Positions 1 through 6,216 of a stretch of DNA of 9,934 nucleotides are shown here, piece after piece. The notes below the pieces were generated by a model that searched no databases, was not told where the DNA came from, and saw nothing but the letters and a program-made list of their open reading frames with translations. The position numbers and the translations under genes were made by a program. The stretch is from Limnoglobus sp. (GTDB lineage: Bacteria > Planctomycetota > Planctomycetia > Gemmatales > Gemmataceae), in NCBI GenBank assembly GCA_025353985.1, contig JANXNT010001202.1, positions 1 through 9,934 on the forward strand, given 5' to 3'. Positions within the stretch are counted from its first letter, which is position 1. Every line of letters starts with the position of its first letter.

Positions 1-2442
1 AGCCTCGAGCGCTACGGCGAGAAGATCGAGCTGCTCGGCGTGAAGGTCGTCGGTGGCGTGCAGGTGGCACGTGTGTTCGTTCCCGACGGCAAGCTCAACG
101 CATTCCTGAAGCTTATCGAAGTGTATGCGGCGAGCGTTGTGCTGATTTTTGTGGGCGATCCGGATGACGAGGAGAAACTCAAGGCTCTGTCCGATCCGGA
201 CAATGGCATCAAGTTCCGCGGGCCTGTGTTCAAGGCGAAGTCAGACGATCTAGAGAAACTGAAGATCGGCTCGGCACCGAAGATCAAGGTGAAATTCATC
301 GTCGCCGAGGCCGAGGTAGACGGGTTTAAGAAGAAGGTTAGCAAGCTGGCCACGCTGCTATCTGAAGGCCGCCAGAACCAGGAACTCGTCGACAGCATTG
401 CCTCGGTCCGGCTCGCCATCATCGAGGATTTCTGGCAGGACTCGCTCGACTTTCCCAAACCGAACGAAGAGATCTGGTGGGAGTTTTGGCTTCACGGCCC
501 CCGAGGGACAGCCGACACCGTGCATCAGCGGTTCACGGACATCGCGGCGGCCGTTGGCATTAATCTCGTGAGCAAACTCCACGTCGCATTTCCGGAACGT
601 GTCGTCGTCCACGCGAAGGCCACTCCAAAGCAGATCTCGTCGTCCATTGACCTGCTCGCGATGATCGGCGAACTCAGAAAGGCCAAAGAACTCGCCAGCC
701 ACTATGTCGATATGGAGGGGGCAGAACAGGCTGACTTCGTCGCCGACGTTGTCGAGCGGATCGTGCTACCGGGCAAAAACCCGCCGTGCGTGTGCATCAT
801 CGATTGGGGGGTGAACCGCAGCCACCCGATGCTCAAACCGGCCCTCGCCGAGGAGGACCAGCACGCATCGAAACCCGAGTGGGGAGTAAGCGACAGCGAT
901 AAAGAGCAACACGGGACCGGGATGGCGGGCCTGGCACTGTATGGCTGCTTAACTGACGTGATGAAAGAGATGGGAAAGGTCAAGTTGCGGCACGTTTTGG
1001 AGTCGGTGAAAATCATGCCGCCGCCGCCCGCCGAGAACGATCCGCCGGACTACGGGCGGCGGATGCAGGACGGGGTGGCTTTTGCCCATATACAGGCGTC
1101 GAAGCGAAACCGCGCGTTGTGTATGGCGTTAACGGCCTCGGACCACCGTGACGGAGGATTGCCATCCCTTTGGTCCGGGGCTGTCGATGACCTCTGCTCG
1201 GGTGCCTTCGACGGTGCGCGACGGCTCATGTTCATCTCGGCCGGGAACATGCGAGAAGAGATCAGCTTGAAAGACTACGTTTACCACGACTGGAACATTA
1301 CGCGCGGCGGAGTTGAAGATCCGGGGCAGGCGTGGAACGCCCTTACCGTCGGTGCGTTTACTGAGAAGATCGAGATCCGTGACAAGACCCTAGCCGGATA
1401 CGAGCCGCTTGCCGAGGCCGGGGGGTTGTGCCCAACCAGCCGAACCTCACTTGCCTGGCCGGAGAAACTTCGCAACGGCTGGCCCATCAAGCCAGATCTC
1501 GTCATGGAGGGCGGTAACCACGCAGCGAAAAAGGACGCGTTGCCATTGAGTTGCGATGACCTGTCTCTGCTGTCTACTGTCATGAAACCCGACCGTTTGT
1601 TGACAACAATGCTTGAAACCAGCGCGGCCACTGCACTCGCGGCACGAATGGCGGCGACGATCTGGAGCTATCACCCAGATTTCTGGCCTGAGACCGTTAG
1701 AGCTTTGATGGTGCATACGGCTAGTTGGACCCCAGCGATGCGGAAGAAATTCCCCACCAACTCGAAATCGGACATCCTTCAACGCCTGCGATGCTATGGC
1801 TACGGTGTCCCCAACTTGCAGCGTGCCCTACATAGCGCGCAAAACGCTGTCACCTTGCTCTACCAGGGTGAATTCCAACCGTTCCACATGGATAAGAGTG
1901 AGATCCAGACAAATCACATGAACGCCCACGACCTGCCGTGGCCGATTGAAGTGCTGCAAGATCTCGGCGAAGAAGAGGTTACGATGCGCGTGACGCTCTC
2001 GTATTTCATCGAGCCGAGTCCGGGAAACGTCGGGTGGGGGGTAAACCACAGATACGCGTCGCACGGCCTGCGGTTCGATGTGATCCGACCCACCGAGAAT
2101 CTTGAGGGCTTCAAGAAGCGGATCTCGCGGGCTTTTTGGAACTCTCCGGATCGCCCTACGAACGCTAAAGAGACCCGTGGTTGGGTTGTGGGCGAAGCTG
2201 CACGAAAGCTTGGTTCTTTACACTCCGATTGGTGGACCGGATCAGCGGCAACCCTCGCCCGGTCAGGTAATCTCGTAGTTTATCCCGTGAGTGGCTGGTG
2301 GCGCGAACGCAAGCACCTCGAACGGTATAACCAGCCCGCAAGATATAGCCTCATCATCTCGATCCGGTCGTCGAAAGAAAGCGTCGACCTCTATACACCG
2401 ATCGTCAACGTTGGCACGATCCAGACGGAAGTTATCGAGTAG
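1..2442 (+). CDS. S8 (subtilisin-like) serine protease, IetS-like, 5' partial
   Basis: The frame is open from base 1 and reads as ordinary protein (SLERYGEKIELLGVKVVGG), so I treat the gene as cut at its 5' end rather than starting at the GTG at 40. Counting from the first in-window codon, the catalytic triad is visible: Asp268 in CIIDWGVNRSHPML, His304 in EQHGTGMAGLALYG, and Ser541 in LETSAATALAARMAA. The oxyanion Asn is probably Asn416 in MFISAGNMRE. About 250 residues of mixed alpha/beta sequence precede the protease domain (including FVPDGKLNAFLKLIEVYA), and about 200 residues of beta-rich sequence follow it. There is no signal peptide in view, so it is probably cytoplasmic. A large, non-secreted S8 protease with this N-terminal region is what is known for IetS, the partner of the AAA ATPase IetA in plasmid stability and anti-phage defence. 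The subtilase call is near certain; the IetS assignment is inference, since the ATPase neighbour is outside the window. Confidence 0.9.
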   Translation, partial: SLERYGEKIELLGVKVVGGVQVARVFVPDGKLNAFLKLIEVYAASVVLIFVGDPDDEEKLKALSDPDNGIKFRGPVFKAKSDDLEKLKIGSAPKIKVKFIVAEAEVDGFKKKVSKLATLLSEGRQNQELVDSIASVRLAIIEDFWQDSLDFPKPNEEIWWEFWLHGPRGTADTVHQRFTDIAAAVGINLVSKLHVAFPERVVVHAKATPKQISSSIDLLAMIGELRKAKELASHYVDMEGAEQADFVADVVERIVLPGKNPPCVCIIDWGVNRSHPMLKPALAEEDQHASKPEWGVSDSDKEQHGTGMAGLALYGCLTDVMKEMGKVKLRHVLESVKIMPPPPAENDPPDYGRRMQDGVAFAHIQASKRNRALCMALTASDHRDGGLPSLWSGAVDDLCSGAFDGARRLMFISAGNMREEISLKDYVYHDWNITRGGVEDPGQAWNALTVGAFTEKIEIRDKTLAGYEPLAEAGGLCPTSRTSLAWPEKLRNGWPIKPDLVMEGGNHAAKKDALPLSCDDLSLLSTVMKPDRLLTTMLETSAATALAARMAATIWSYHPDFWPETVRALMVHTASWTPAMRKKFPTNSKSDILQRLRCYGYGVPNLQRALHSAQNAVTLLYQGEFQPFHMDKSEIQTNHMNAHDLPWPIEVLQDLGEEEVTMRVTLSYFIEPSPGNVGWGVNHRYASHGLRFDVIRPTENLEGFKKRISRAFWNSPDRPTNAKETRGWVVGEAARKLGSLHSDWWTGSAATLARSGNLVVYPVSGWWRERKHLERYNQPARYSLIISIRSSKESVDLYTPIVNVGTIQTEVIE

Positions 2443-2475
2443 TTGGGCATTCGACCGCATCTCGGCGACAGTTTT

Positions 2476-2627
2476 GATTCGTTTAGCCGCGCCGCGTAGG
2501 CTTTGCGTAGCGAAGCGCGTGGGAGTCTTACGTGGAGCACGCGGCTCGCGTGCAGGGCAGTCAGACTGCACGCGAGCCGCATGGACCACTTATCACTTAT
2601 CGCGTCTGCGGCGCGGCGAAACGAATC
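2476..2627. repeat. Structured 152-bp element with nested inverted repeats
   Basis: The outer arms GATTCGTTTAGCCGCGCCGC (2476-2495) and GCGGCGCGGCGAAACGAATC (2608-2627) are reverse complements at 19 of 20 positions. Inside lies a perfect 15-bp inverted repeat, GCGGCTCGCGTGCAG (2541-2555) and CTGCACGCGAGCCGC (2566-2580), around a 10-nt loop. GTGG (2532-2535) and CCAC (2586-2589) extend this inner stem across a symmetric 5x5 internal loop. A further small hairpin with a 6-bp stem, one pair a G-T wobble, is possible at 2500-2516. The whole could fold as a three-way junction. It begins 34 bp after the protease stop. It may be a terminator (there is no T tract), a miniature inverted-repeat element, or a structured RNA; the sequence alone does not decide. 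Confidence 0.75.
2541..2580 (+). terminator. Possible hairpin terminator of the protease gene
   Basis: A perfect 15-bp GC-rich stem with a 10-nt loop stands 98 bp downstream of the protease stop codon, in a convergent region. It would be a very stable RNA hairpin read from either strand. No run of T follows on either strand, so an intrinsic terminator of the classical kind is not shown; it could equally protect a 3' end or be part of the larger folded element. Confidence 0.35.
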
Positions 2628-2713
2628 CCGATTCGGTCGCACCACACGATTTCGCGGATTCAATAAGTTTACGTTTAATTGACGTAAGTCGACTTTTGCA
2701 CACTGTCACGGAC

Positions 2714-2818
2714 GTACCCAAAAGTGTCTCCAAATGACATAGAAAGGACGCGCCGTGACATAGAAAAGGCGCGCAATGACATAGAAAAGGCGCATAGTGA
2801 CCCAAAAAAGGCGCTACC
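2714..2818. repeat. Tandem array of 21-bp direct repeats
   Basis: Four units of exactly 21 bp start at 2735, 2756, 2777 and 2798. The first three share TGACATAGAAA and then GG.CGC with one substitution; the fourth begins TGACCC in place of TGACAT but keeps AAAAGGCGC. A degenerate fifth unit in the same phase precedes them at 2714-2734 and resembles the fourth unit (ACCCAAAA). The 21-bp period is two helical turns, so each unit presents the same face of the DNA, as in iterons or arrays of protein binding sites. Since 21 is a multiple of three, translations look repetitive on both strands (DIEKARN forward, CHxAPFL reverse), but no coding evidence accompanies them. Confidence 0.85.
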
Positions 2819-2823
2819 TGCAG

Positions 2824-2863
2824 CGAGTGTCAATCGAAAACCTGTCGACGTAACACTCGACAG
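2824..2863. repeat. Two overlapping inverted repeats
   Basis: CGAGTGT (2824-2830) pairs with ACACTCG (2853-2859), and CTGTCG (2842-2847) pairs with CGACAG (2858-2863). The two pairings share bases and would exclude each other in a single strand. They begin 5 bp after the 21-bp repeat array. The arms are short, so chance is possible. Confidence 0.4.
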
Positions 2864-2957
2864 AAGTTCAATTTACGGTAAAAAACCTCAGAACAAATCA
2901 GTCGTTTGCGATCAAAATGGGGCATTTTGAGACGGAAAAACATCCGAAAACACGGTT

Positions 2958-4100
2958 TTAGAGCGTTCGCAATTCAGACTTACGTCGACTGTGATCGGCT
3001 AAAAACGGTCGTTCGATGACGTGATAGCTGATGACGGCCGCCACGCTCGTTAGCGCGAGTTTCATCGCGATGGCGGCAACGGGATCGAGCGTGGGGAACT
3101 GCGTGTGGATCGCATCGAAGATCAGGTAATGCCAGAGGTACAAGCCGTACGAGATTTTGCCGATGTAAACGAGTGGCAGGAACGCGAGCCAGCGACCGGC
3201 GATGCCGCCCCGACCTTCCGCGAGTAACACGATCGCCACGCACGCCAACATCGCGGCCAGTGCGTAACCACCGAGGCAACGCAACGACAGCGAACGCTCT
3301 GCGGCACCGATACCCGCGAACAAATGCAGCACCAACGCAACGCAGGCGATACCTGCAACGAAACGCCACACACGCGATTCGGGCAGCAAGCGGTAGCGGA
3401 ACGCGAACGCGGTGGCGGCCCCGAACAGCACCGCATCGATTCGCGTATCGGTGCCGTTGTAAATGCGATACTCGGTGCCGCCCATCGCTGCGACCGCGAA
3501 CCGCCAGCCGACGGCCAGCACCGCCAGCGCCAGCACGACGAACCCCGCACGGCGAATACCCGCAAGTCGCACGATCAACAGCAATACGAACGGCCAAACG
3601 AGGTAAAATTGCTCTTCGACCGCCAGCGACCACGTGTGCGAAAGGTGATTGTCCGAAACCGCCCGCAGCCCGATCAGCCAGTTATTCGCGTAAAACGGCG
3701 TTAACGCGGCCAGCATGAGCATCGCCTTGCGGTCCCAGCCGGTGTAACAGCACGCGATGTAAATGGCATCGACAATCAGGAACGCGAGCAGTGCGGGCAG
3801 GAGTCGCCGTACGCGGCGTATGAAGAACTTGCCGAGTTGGATTCGCCCCGTACGTTCGATTTCATCGAGCAAAATCGCGGTGATGAGGAAGCCACTGAGC
3901 GCAAAGAATACGGTGACGCCATTGCCACCGATCGTGCATTGCAGGTGAACGCCGAAGACGGCGAGGATCGCGAGCGCCCGCAAGCCATCCAAAGCCGGAA
4001 CCCGCCCGAGGGTACGGGGGGCCGGTTTCATGGGCAGCGGGGTTTGGCTCAAAGCGGGCGCGGTCTCGACTTTCGGATACGCATCGGTTGGGCGAAGCAT
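2958..4100 (-). CDS. Acyltransferase 3 family membrane protein (OafA/YrhL-like)
   Basis: The 380-residue protein has the hallmarks of the acyltransferase-3 family, which moves acyl groups, usually acetyl, onto surface sugars at the cytoplasmic membrane. These are RVPALDGLRALAI with the following conserved His in FGVHLQ (residues 33-54), GVTVFFALSGFLIT (61-74), the basic FFIRRVRRLLPAL (92-104), SHTWSLAVEEQFYLVWP (154-170), and near the C terminus ISYGLYLWHYLIF and the closing IERPF. About ten hydrophobic segments span most of it, and it lacks the C-terminal SGNH domain of some relatives. The frame is open farther upstream to 4514, but that extension is Arg-rich and antisense to the next gene, so I start at ATG 4100; ATG 4031 (357 residues) is the alternative. 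The substrate cannot be read from the sequence. Confidence 0.93.
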   Translation of the reverse strand: MLRPTDAYPKVETAPALSQTPLPMKPAPRTLGRVPALDGLRALAILAVFGVHLQCTIGGNGVTVFFALSGFLITAILLDEIERTGRIQLGKFFIRRVRRLLPALLAFLIVDAIYIACCYTGWDRKAMLMLAALTPFYANNWLIGLRAVSDNHLSHTWSLAVEEQFYLVWPFVLLLIVRLAGIRRAGFVVLALAVLAVGWRFAVAAMGGTEYRIYNGTDTRIDAVLFGAATAFAFRYRLLPESRVWRFVAGIACVALVLHLFAGIGAAERSLSLRCLGGYALAAMLACVAIVLLAEGRGGIAGRWLAFLPLVYIGKISYGLYLWHYLIFDAIHTQFPTLDPVAAIAMKLALTSVAAVISYHVIERPFLADHSRRKSELRTL

Positions 4101-4155
4101 TCCAGATTTCAAATGAGTACGGGGGCGAACGAACCGTTCGGTTTTCCGAGTGGAC

Positions 4156-4184
4156 TTGATAGAAGATAGTGCGCAGTTTTGCAA
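4156..4184 (-). promoter_or_regulatory. Possible promoter for the acyltransferase gene
   Basis: On the minus strand TTGCAA (4184-4179) and TATCAA (4161-4156) are separated by 17 nt, each matching 4 of 6 consensus bases. The start codon at 4100 would then have a leader of about 50 nt. This lies in the 113-bp gap after the acetyltransferase stop. The match is weak and read-through from upstream is just as possible. Confidence 0.3.
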
Positions 4185-4213
4185 CGCGAATTGGGCATCA
4201 ACGAGTAGCGTTT

Positions 4214-4777
4214 TTACTCGGTAATCTCGCGAATCACCCGGCACGGATTGCCGGCGGCCATCACGCCTTCGGGGATGTTTCGCGTCACGACACTGCCCGC
4301 GCCGATAACGGTCCGCGAACCGATCGTGACGCCGGGGCAGATGATCGCGCCACCGCCCACCCAGACATCGGAACCGATGACGATCGGCTTCGCGAACTCT
4401 TGTTTGCGGCGCAACGACGCGTTCATCGGATGCGTCGCGGTGTAGATTTGCACGTTCGGCCCGAACAGGGTGAAATCCCCGACTTCGACGCGACAGACAT
4501 CGAGCACGACGCAATTAAAATTGAAGTACACGCGCTCGCCGAGGAAAATGTTCGTACCGTAATCGCAGTGAAACGGCGGCTCCATCCAGACGGTATCGCC
4601 ACCGGAACCGAGCATCGATACCAGGAGTTTCCTGCGCGTCTCGGCCTCCGATTCCCGCGTGGCATTGAAGGCGAAGCACAGATCGCGTACCCGCTCCCGC
4701 GCCGCGATCAGTTCCGGATCGAGCGAGTAATACAGCTCGCCCGCAAGCATCTTGTCGCGTTCGCTACGTGTTGGCAA
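4214..4777 (-). CDS. maa: Sugar O-acetyltransferase (maltose/galactoside acetyltransferase, Maa/LacA family)
   Basis: This is a hexapeptide-repeat (left-handed beta-helix) acetyltransferase that uses acetyl-CoA to acetylate a sugar hydroxyl in the cytoplasm. The N-terminal KMLAGELYYSLDPEL matches the Maa/LacA cap domain. The helix coils follow (GTNIFLGERVYFN, VEVGDFTLFGPNVQI, PIVIGSDVWVGGGAIICPGVTIG, TVIGAGSVVTRNIPEGVMAAGNPCRVIR). The catalytic His lies in YTATHPMN. I start at TTG 4777 (187 aa), because the family normally has about eight residues before KML and this puts the catalytic His at 116, close to His115 of LacA. ATG 4750 (178 aa) and ATG 4813 (199 aa, inside the palindromic repeat) are alternatives. 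It lies 92 bp downstream of the MtfA-like gene on the same strand. Family is certain, the exact sugar is not. Confidence 0.92.
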   Translation of the reverse strand: MPTRSERDKMLAGELYYSLDPELIAARERVRDLCFAFNATRESEAETRRKLLVSMLGSGGDTVWMEPPFHCDYGTNIFLGERVYFNFNCVVLDVCRVEVGDFTLFGPNVQIYTATHPMNASLRRKQEFAKPIVIGSDVWVGGGAIICPGVTIGSRTVIGAGSVVTRNIPEGVMAAGNPCRVIREITE

Positions 4778-4801
4778 TGGAGTATTCTCGCGGTGGTTGT
4801 C

Positions 4802-4867
4802 GGCACATTCCATGTGCCGTTGAGACAGTTTGCGGGTTACGTATCCGATCGGCACATGGAATGTGCC
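4802..4867. repeat. Paired palindromic repeat (REP/MITE-like)
   Basis: GGCACATTCCATGTGCC (4802-4818) and its exact reverse complement GGCACATGGAATGTGCC (4851-4867) face each other; with one more base the arms are 18 bp, spaced 30 bp apart. Each arm is itself a near-palindrome, GGCACAT and ATGTGCC around a 3-base centre. The unit fills most of the 92-bp gap between the MtfA-like gene and the acetyltransferase, ending 2 bp before the mtfA stop codon. It resembles a bacterial interspersed palindromic element; no second copy is present in this window. Confidence 0.8.
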
Positions 4868-4869
4868 TG

Positions 4870-5646
4870 CTACGTCCGTGCGAACCAGCTCGCGGGGTCG
4901 AGGTTGTAATATTCGGCCAACAGTGCGTAAATGTCCGGGAAATCGTCGTGTAGGCCGTGCGGGGCGCAGTAGAACGCCTCGGTCGCGTCGGCGAAGAAAT
5001 CGGCTTCGTCGTCGGCGGCATGTTCGGTGAAGAACGTCTCTTCGTTCGCCGCGATTTGGCGTTTGTGTTCGACGAACGCGGCGGTCATGACGGTGTGCCA
5101 GCGTTGCGATTGATCGCGGCTTTTTAGCGGTGGCGTACCGTCGATTGCGTTGTCGTGGAAGTCGAGTTGGTGCGCGAATTCGTGCAGCACGAGGTTCTGC
5201 CCGCACGACGGATCGCGACCTTCTTTCAGCACATCGTCCCACGCCAAAATCACCGGCCCGCGATACACCGCCTGCCCCGTAATGTTGTCGCTACCGATGT
5301 CGTCTTCCTCCCAGCCATCTTCCTCGTTCGGCATCCGAAACGCATCGGGGTACACGACCACCGACTGTACGCGGCCGTAATAATCGTGGTCGTTCATGCC
5401 GACGATCAAGAGCGCCGCTTGTGCCGCAATCGTGACTTTCACTTCCTCAGTAATCGCAAACCCGCGTGCCGCCTCCCACTTTTTTTCAGCTACCAGAATC
5501 CGCGTGATATTGCGAAGCGTGAGATTCTGCTCGGCAGACAAGTACGCAGCATGCGCGATGTTCCGGCGAAGGATCGGCTCCCACCAACCGGGAAACGGCC
5601 CACAAAGGATATTGCGACGACGACGATTGCTAAGCCAGGAAAACAT
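4870..5646 (-). CDS. mtfA: M90-family zinc metallopeptidase (MtfA-like)
   Basis: The 258-residue protein is close to the length of E. coli MtfA (about 265 aa), a cytosolic zincin that binds the glucose repressor Mlc and has aminopeptidase activity. The zinc site is plain: HEFAHQLD at residues 155-162 (His155, Glu156, His159). The family's downstream segment is DEADFFADATEAFYCAP (213-229), followed by the usual helical tail PDIYALLAEYYNLDPASW. The N-terminal LRRNIAHAAYLSAEQ and the EEVKVTIAAQAALLIVG stretch are also family-like. At the position where I expect the third zinc ligand Glu (AEFFA in relatives), this protein has Asp216. ATG 5646 overlaps the end of the upstream gene by 17 bp, so the two are probably co-transcribed and translationally coupled. 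Mlc itself may not exist in this host, so the role is open beyond peptidase. Confidence 0.92.
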   Translation of the reverse strand: MFSWLSNRRRRNILCGPFPGWWEPILRRNIAHAAYLSAEQNLTLRNITRILVAEKKWEAARGFAITEEVKVTIAAQAALLIVGMNDHDYYGRVQSVVVYPDAFRMPNEEDGWEEDDIGSDNITGQAVYRGPVILAWDDVLKEGRDPSCGQNLVLHEFAHQLDFHDNAIDGTPPLKSRDQSQRWHTVMTAAFVEHKRQIAANEETFFTEHAADDEADFFADATEAFYCAPHGLHDDFPDIYALLAEYYNLDPASWFART

Positions 5647-6058
5647 GCCGGTATCTTACGAGCGGAAGTGGGTGTGCGTGAGCGAGATGGCGATCCACAA
5701 TTTCACTCTGCGAGTTACGAAGTGTGCCATCCCACTTTTCGAACAGATGTCGATCGCGTTCGGTTTGATTCGGTATCGATTCCGGCTGACTCGCATCGCG
5801 AAGAATCAACAGCCGCTTCATATCTGGGCGAATCAACATTTTGCCAGCAACCCGTTCGTGTCGGAGATCGATGGCCCGATCAATCAACTCTCGCGTCGCT
5901 TGGCAAATGTGTTCTTCGCCGTTGACATCGCGAATAATGATCTTCGGTTTGTCGAAACATACACTCGCAATCTGGCCAACAAACTCGACGAGCCGGGGGA
6001 GGATCGACGGATCGAGACTCTCTTCTTGCACAGGCGATATTTGTTCGATGGGAAGCAT
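5630..6058 (-). CDS. Unknown 142-aa protein, first gene of the mtfA operon
   Basis: I do not recognise a family. The chosen start is ATG 6058 (MLPIEQISPVQ), preceded on the minus strand by AGGT with 5-nt spacing. An in-frame ATG at 6088 would add ten residues, but it has no ribosome binding site and would leave almost no leader from the predicted promoter. The protein is soluble, without signal peptide or membrane segment. It has a short beta-like core (KPKIIIRDVNGEEHICQATRE) and a charged C-terminal half. The 17-bp overlap with the MtfA-like gene supports that it is real and co-expressed. A longer competing frame on the + strand lacks protein character. Confidence 0.65.
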   Translation of the reverse strand: MLPIEQISPVQEESLDPSILPRLVEFVGQIASVCFDKPKIIIRDVNGEEHICQATRELIDRAIDLRHERVAGKMLIRPDMKRLLILRDASQPESIPNQTERDRHLFEKWDGTLRNSQSEIVDRHLAHAHPLPLVRYRHVFLA

Positions 6059-6100
6059 TTCACACCTGTCCGCTCGTTTCCGTCGCATGGAATATTATGA

Positions 6101-6129
6101 ATTCTATCATCGACGTGGTTCCCGTGCAA
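6101..6129 (-). promoter_or_regulatory. Predicted promoter of the unknown gene-mtfA operon
   Basis: On the minus strand TTGCAC (6129-6124) and TAGAAT (6106-6101) are 17 nt apart. The -10 matches TATAAT at 5 of 6 and the -35 matches at 3 of 6. Transcription would begin near 6094, about 36 nt before ATG 6058, which fits the ribosome binding site AGGT at 6067-6064. Confidence 0.45.
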
Positions 6130-6156
6130 CATCGTAACTCGCATCCCAAACCGCCG

Positions 6157-6184
6157 TTGTGCGGTTCGGGCCGGTTGCTATAGT
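6157..6184 (+). promoter_or_regulatory. Predicted promoter of the 329-aa secreted protein gene
   Basis: TTGTGC (6157-6162) and TATAGT (6179-6184) are separated by 16 nt. The -10 matches at 5 of 6, the -35 only at its first three bases. The start codon at 6217 follows after a leader of about 25 nt that contains GGGA at 6208-6211. It stands back to back with the minus-strand promoter in a 158-bp divergent region. Confidence 0.45.
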
Positions 6185-6216
6185 CGCCGGGATTCGATCT
6201 CTTTCTGGGAACTTCC

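Larger units (their letters stand above)
2443..2957. other. Gene-free convergent intergenic region with repeats
   Basis: This 515-bp stretch separates the 3' ends of the protease (+) and the acyltransferase (-). I find no convincing gene in it. The left 200 bp is GC-rich and contains nested inverted repeats; the right 300 bp is AT-richer and contains tandem 21-bp repeats and several GTCGAC palindromes. Short frames crossing it have no plausible ribosome binding site and no domain character. It is the natural place for transcription termination of both genes. Confidence 0.75.

Noticed and set aside
2443..2627. Integron attC site
   Set aside because: A GTTGGGC motif follows the protease stop, but it is in the wrong place and orientation relative to the hairpin, the paired RYYYAAC core is missing, and the stems lack the usual unpaired bases.
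2593..2805. 70-codon - frame with CHxAPFL repeats
   Set aside because: This is the reverse-strand reading of the same 21-bp repeats, with no ribosome site or recognisable domain.
2714..2818. CRISPR array
   Set aside because: The 21-bp units are contiguous without spacers and there are no cas genes in view.
2724..2930. 68-codon + frame with a DIEKARN heptad-like repeat
   Set aside because: It only translates the 21-bp DNA repeat array, begins with GTG without a ribosome binding site, and the part after the repeats has no protein character.
4101..4514. Longer N terminus of the acyltransferase
   Set aside because: The frame stays open but is Arg-rich and antisense to the acetyltransferase, while the family domain begins just after ATG 4100.
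4169..4909. 246-codon + frame antisense to the acetyltransferase
   Set aside because: It runs opposite a clear family member and through the palindromic repeat, and has no domain motifs.
5396..6100. 234-codon + frame antisense to the mtfA operon
   Set aside because: The opposite strand encodes a plain HEFAH peptidase and an overlapping partner with promoter and ribosome site; this frame has no comparable support.
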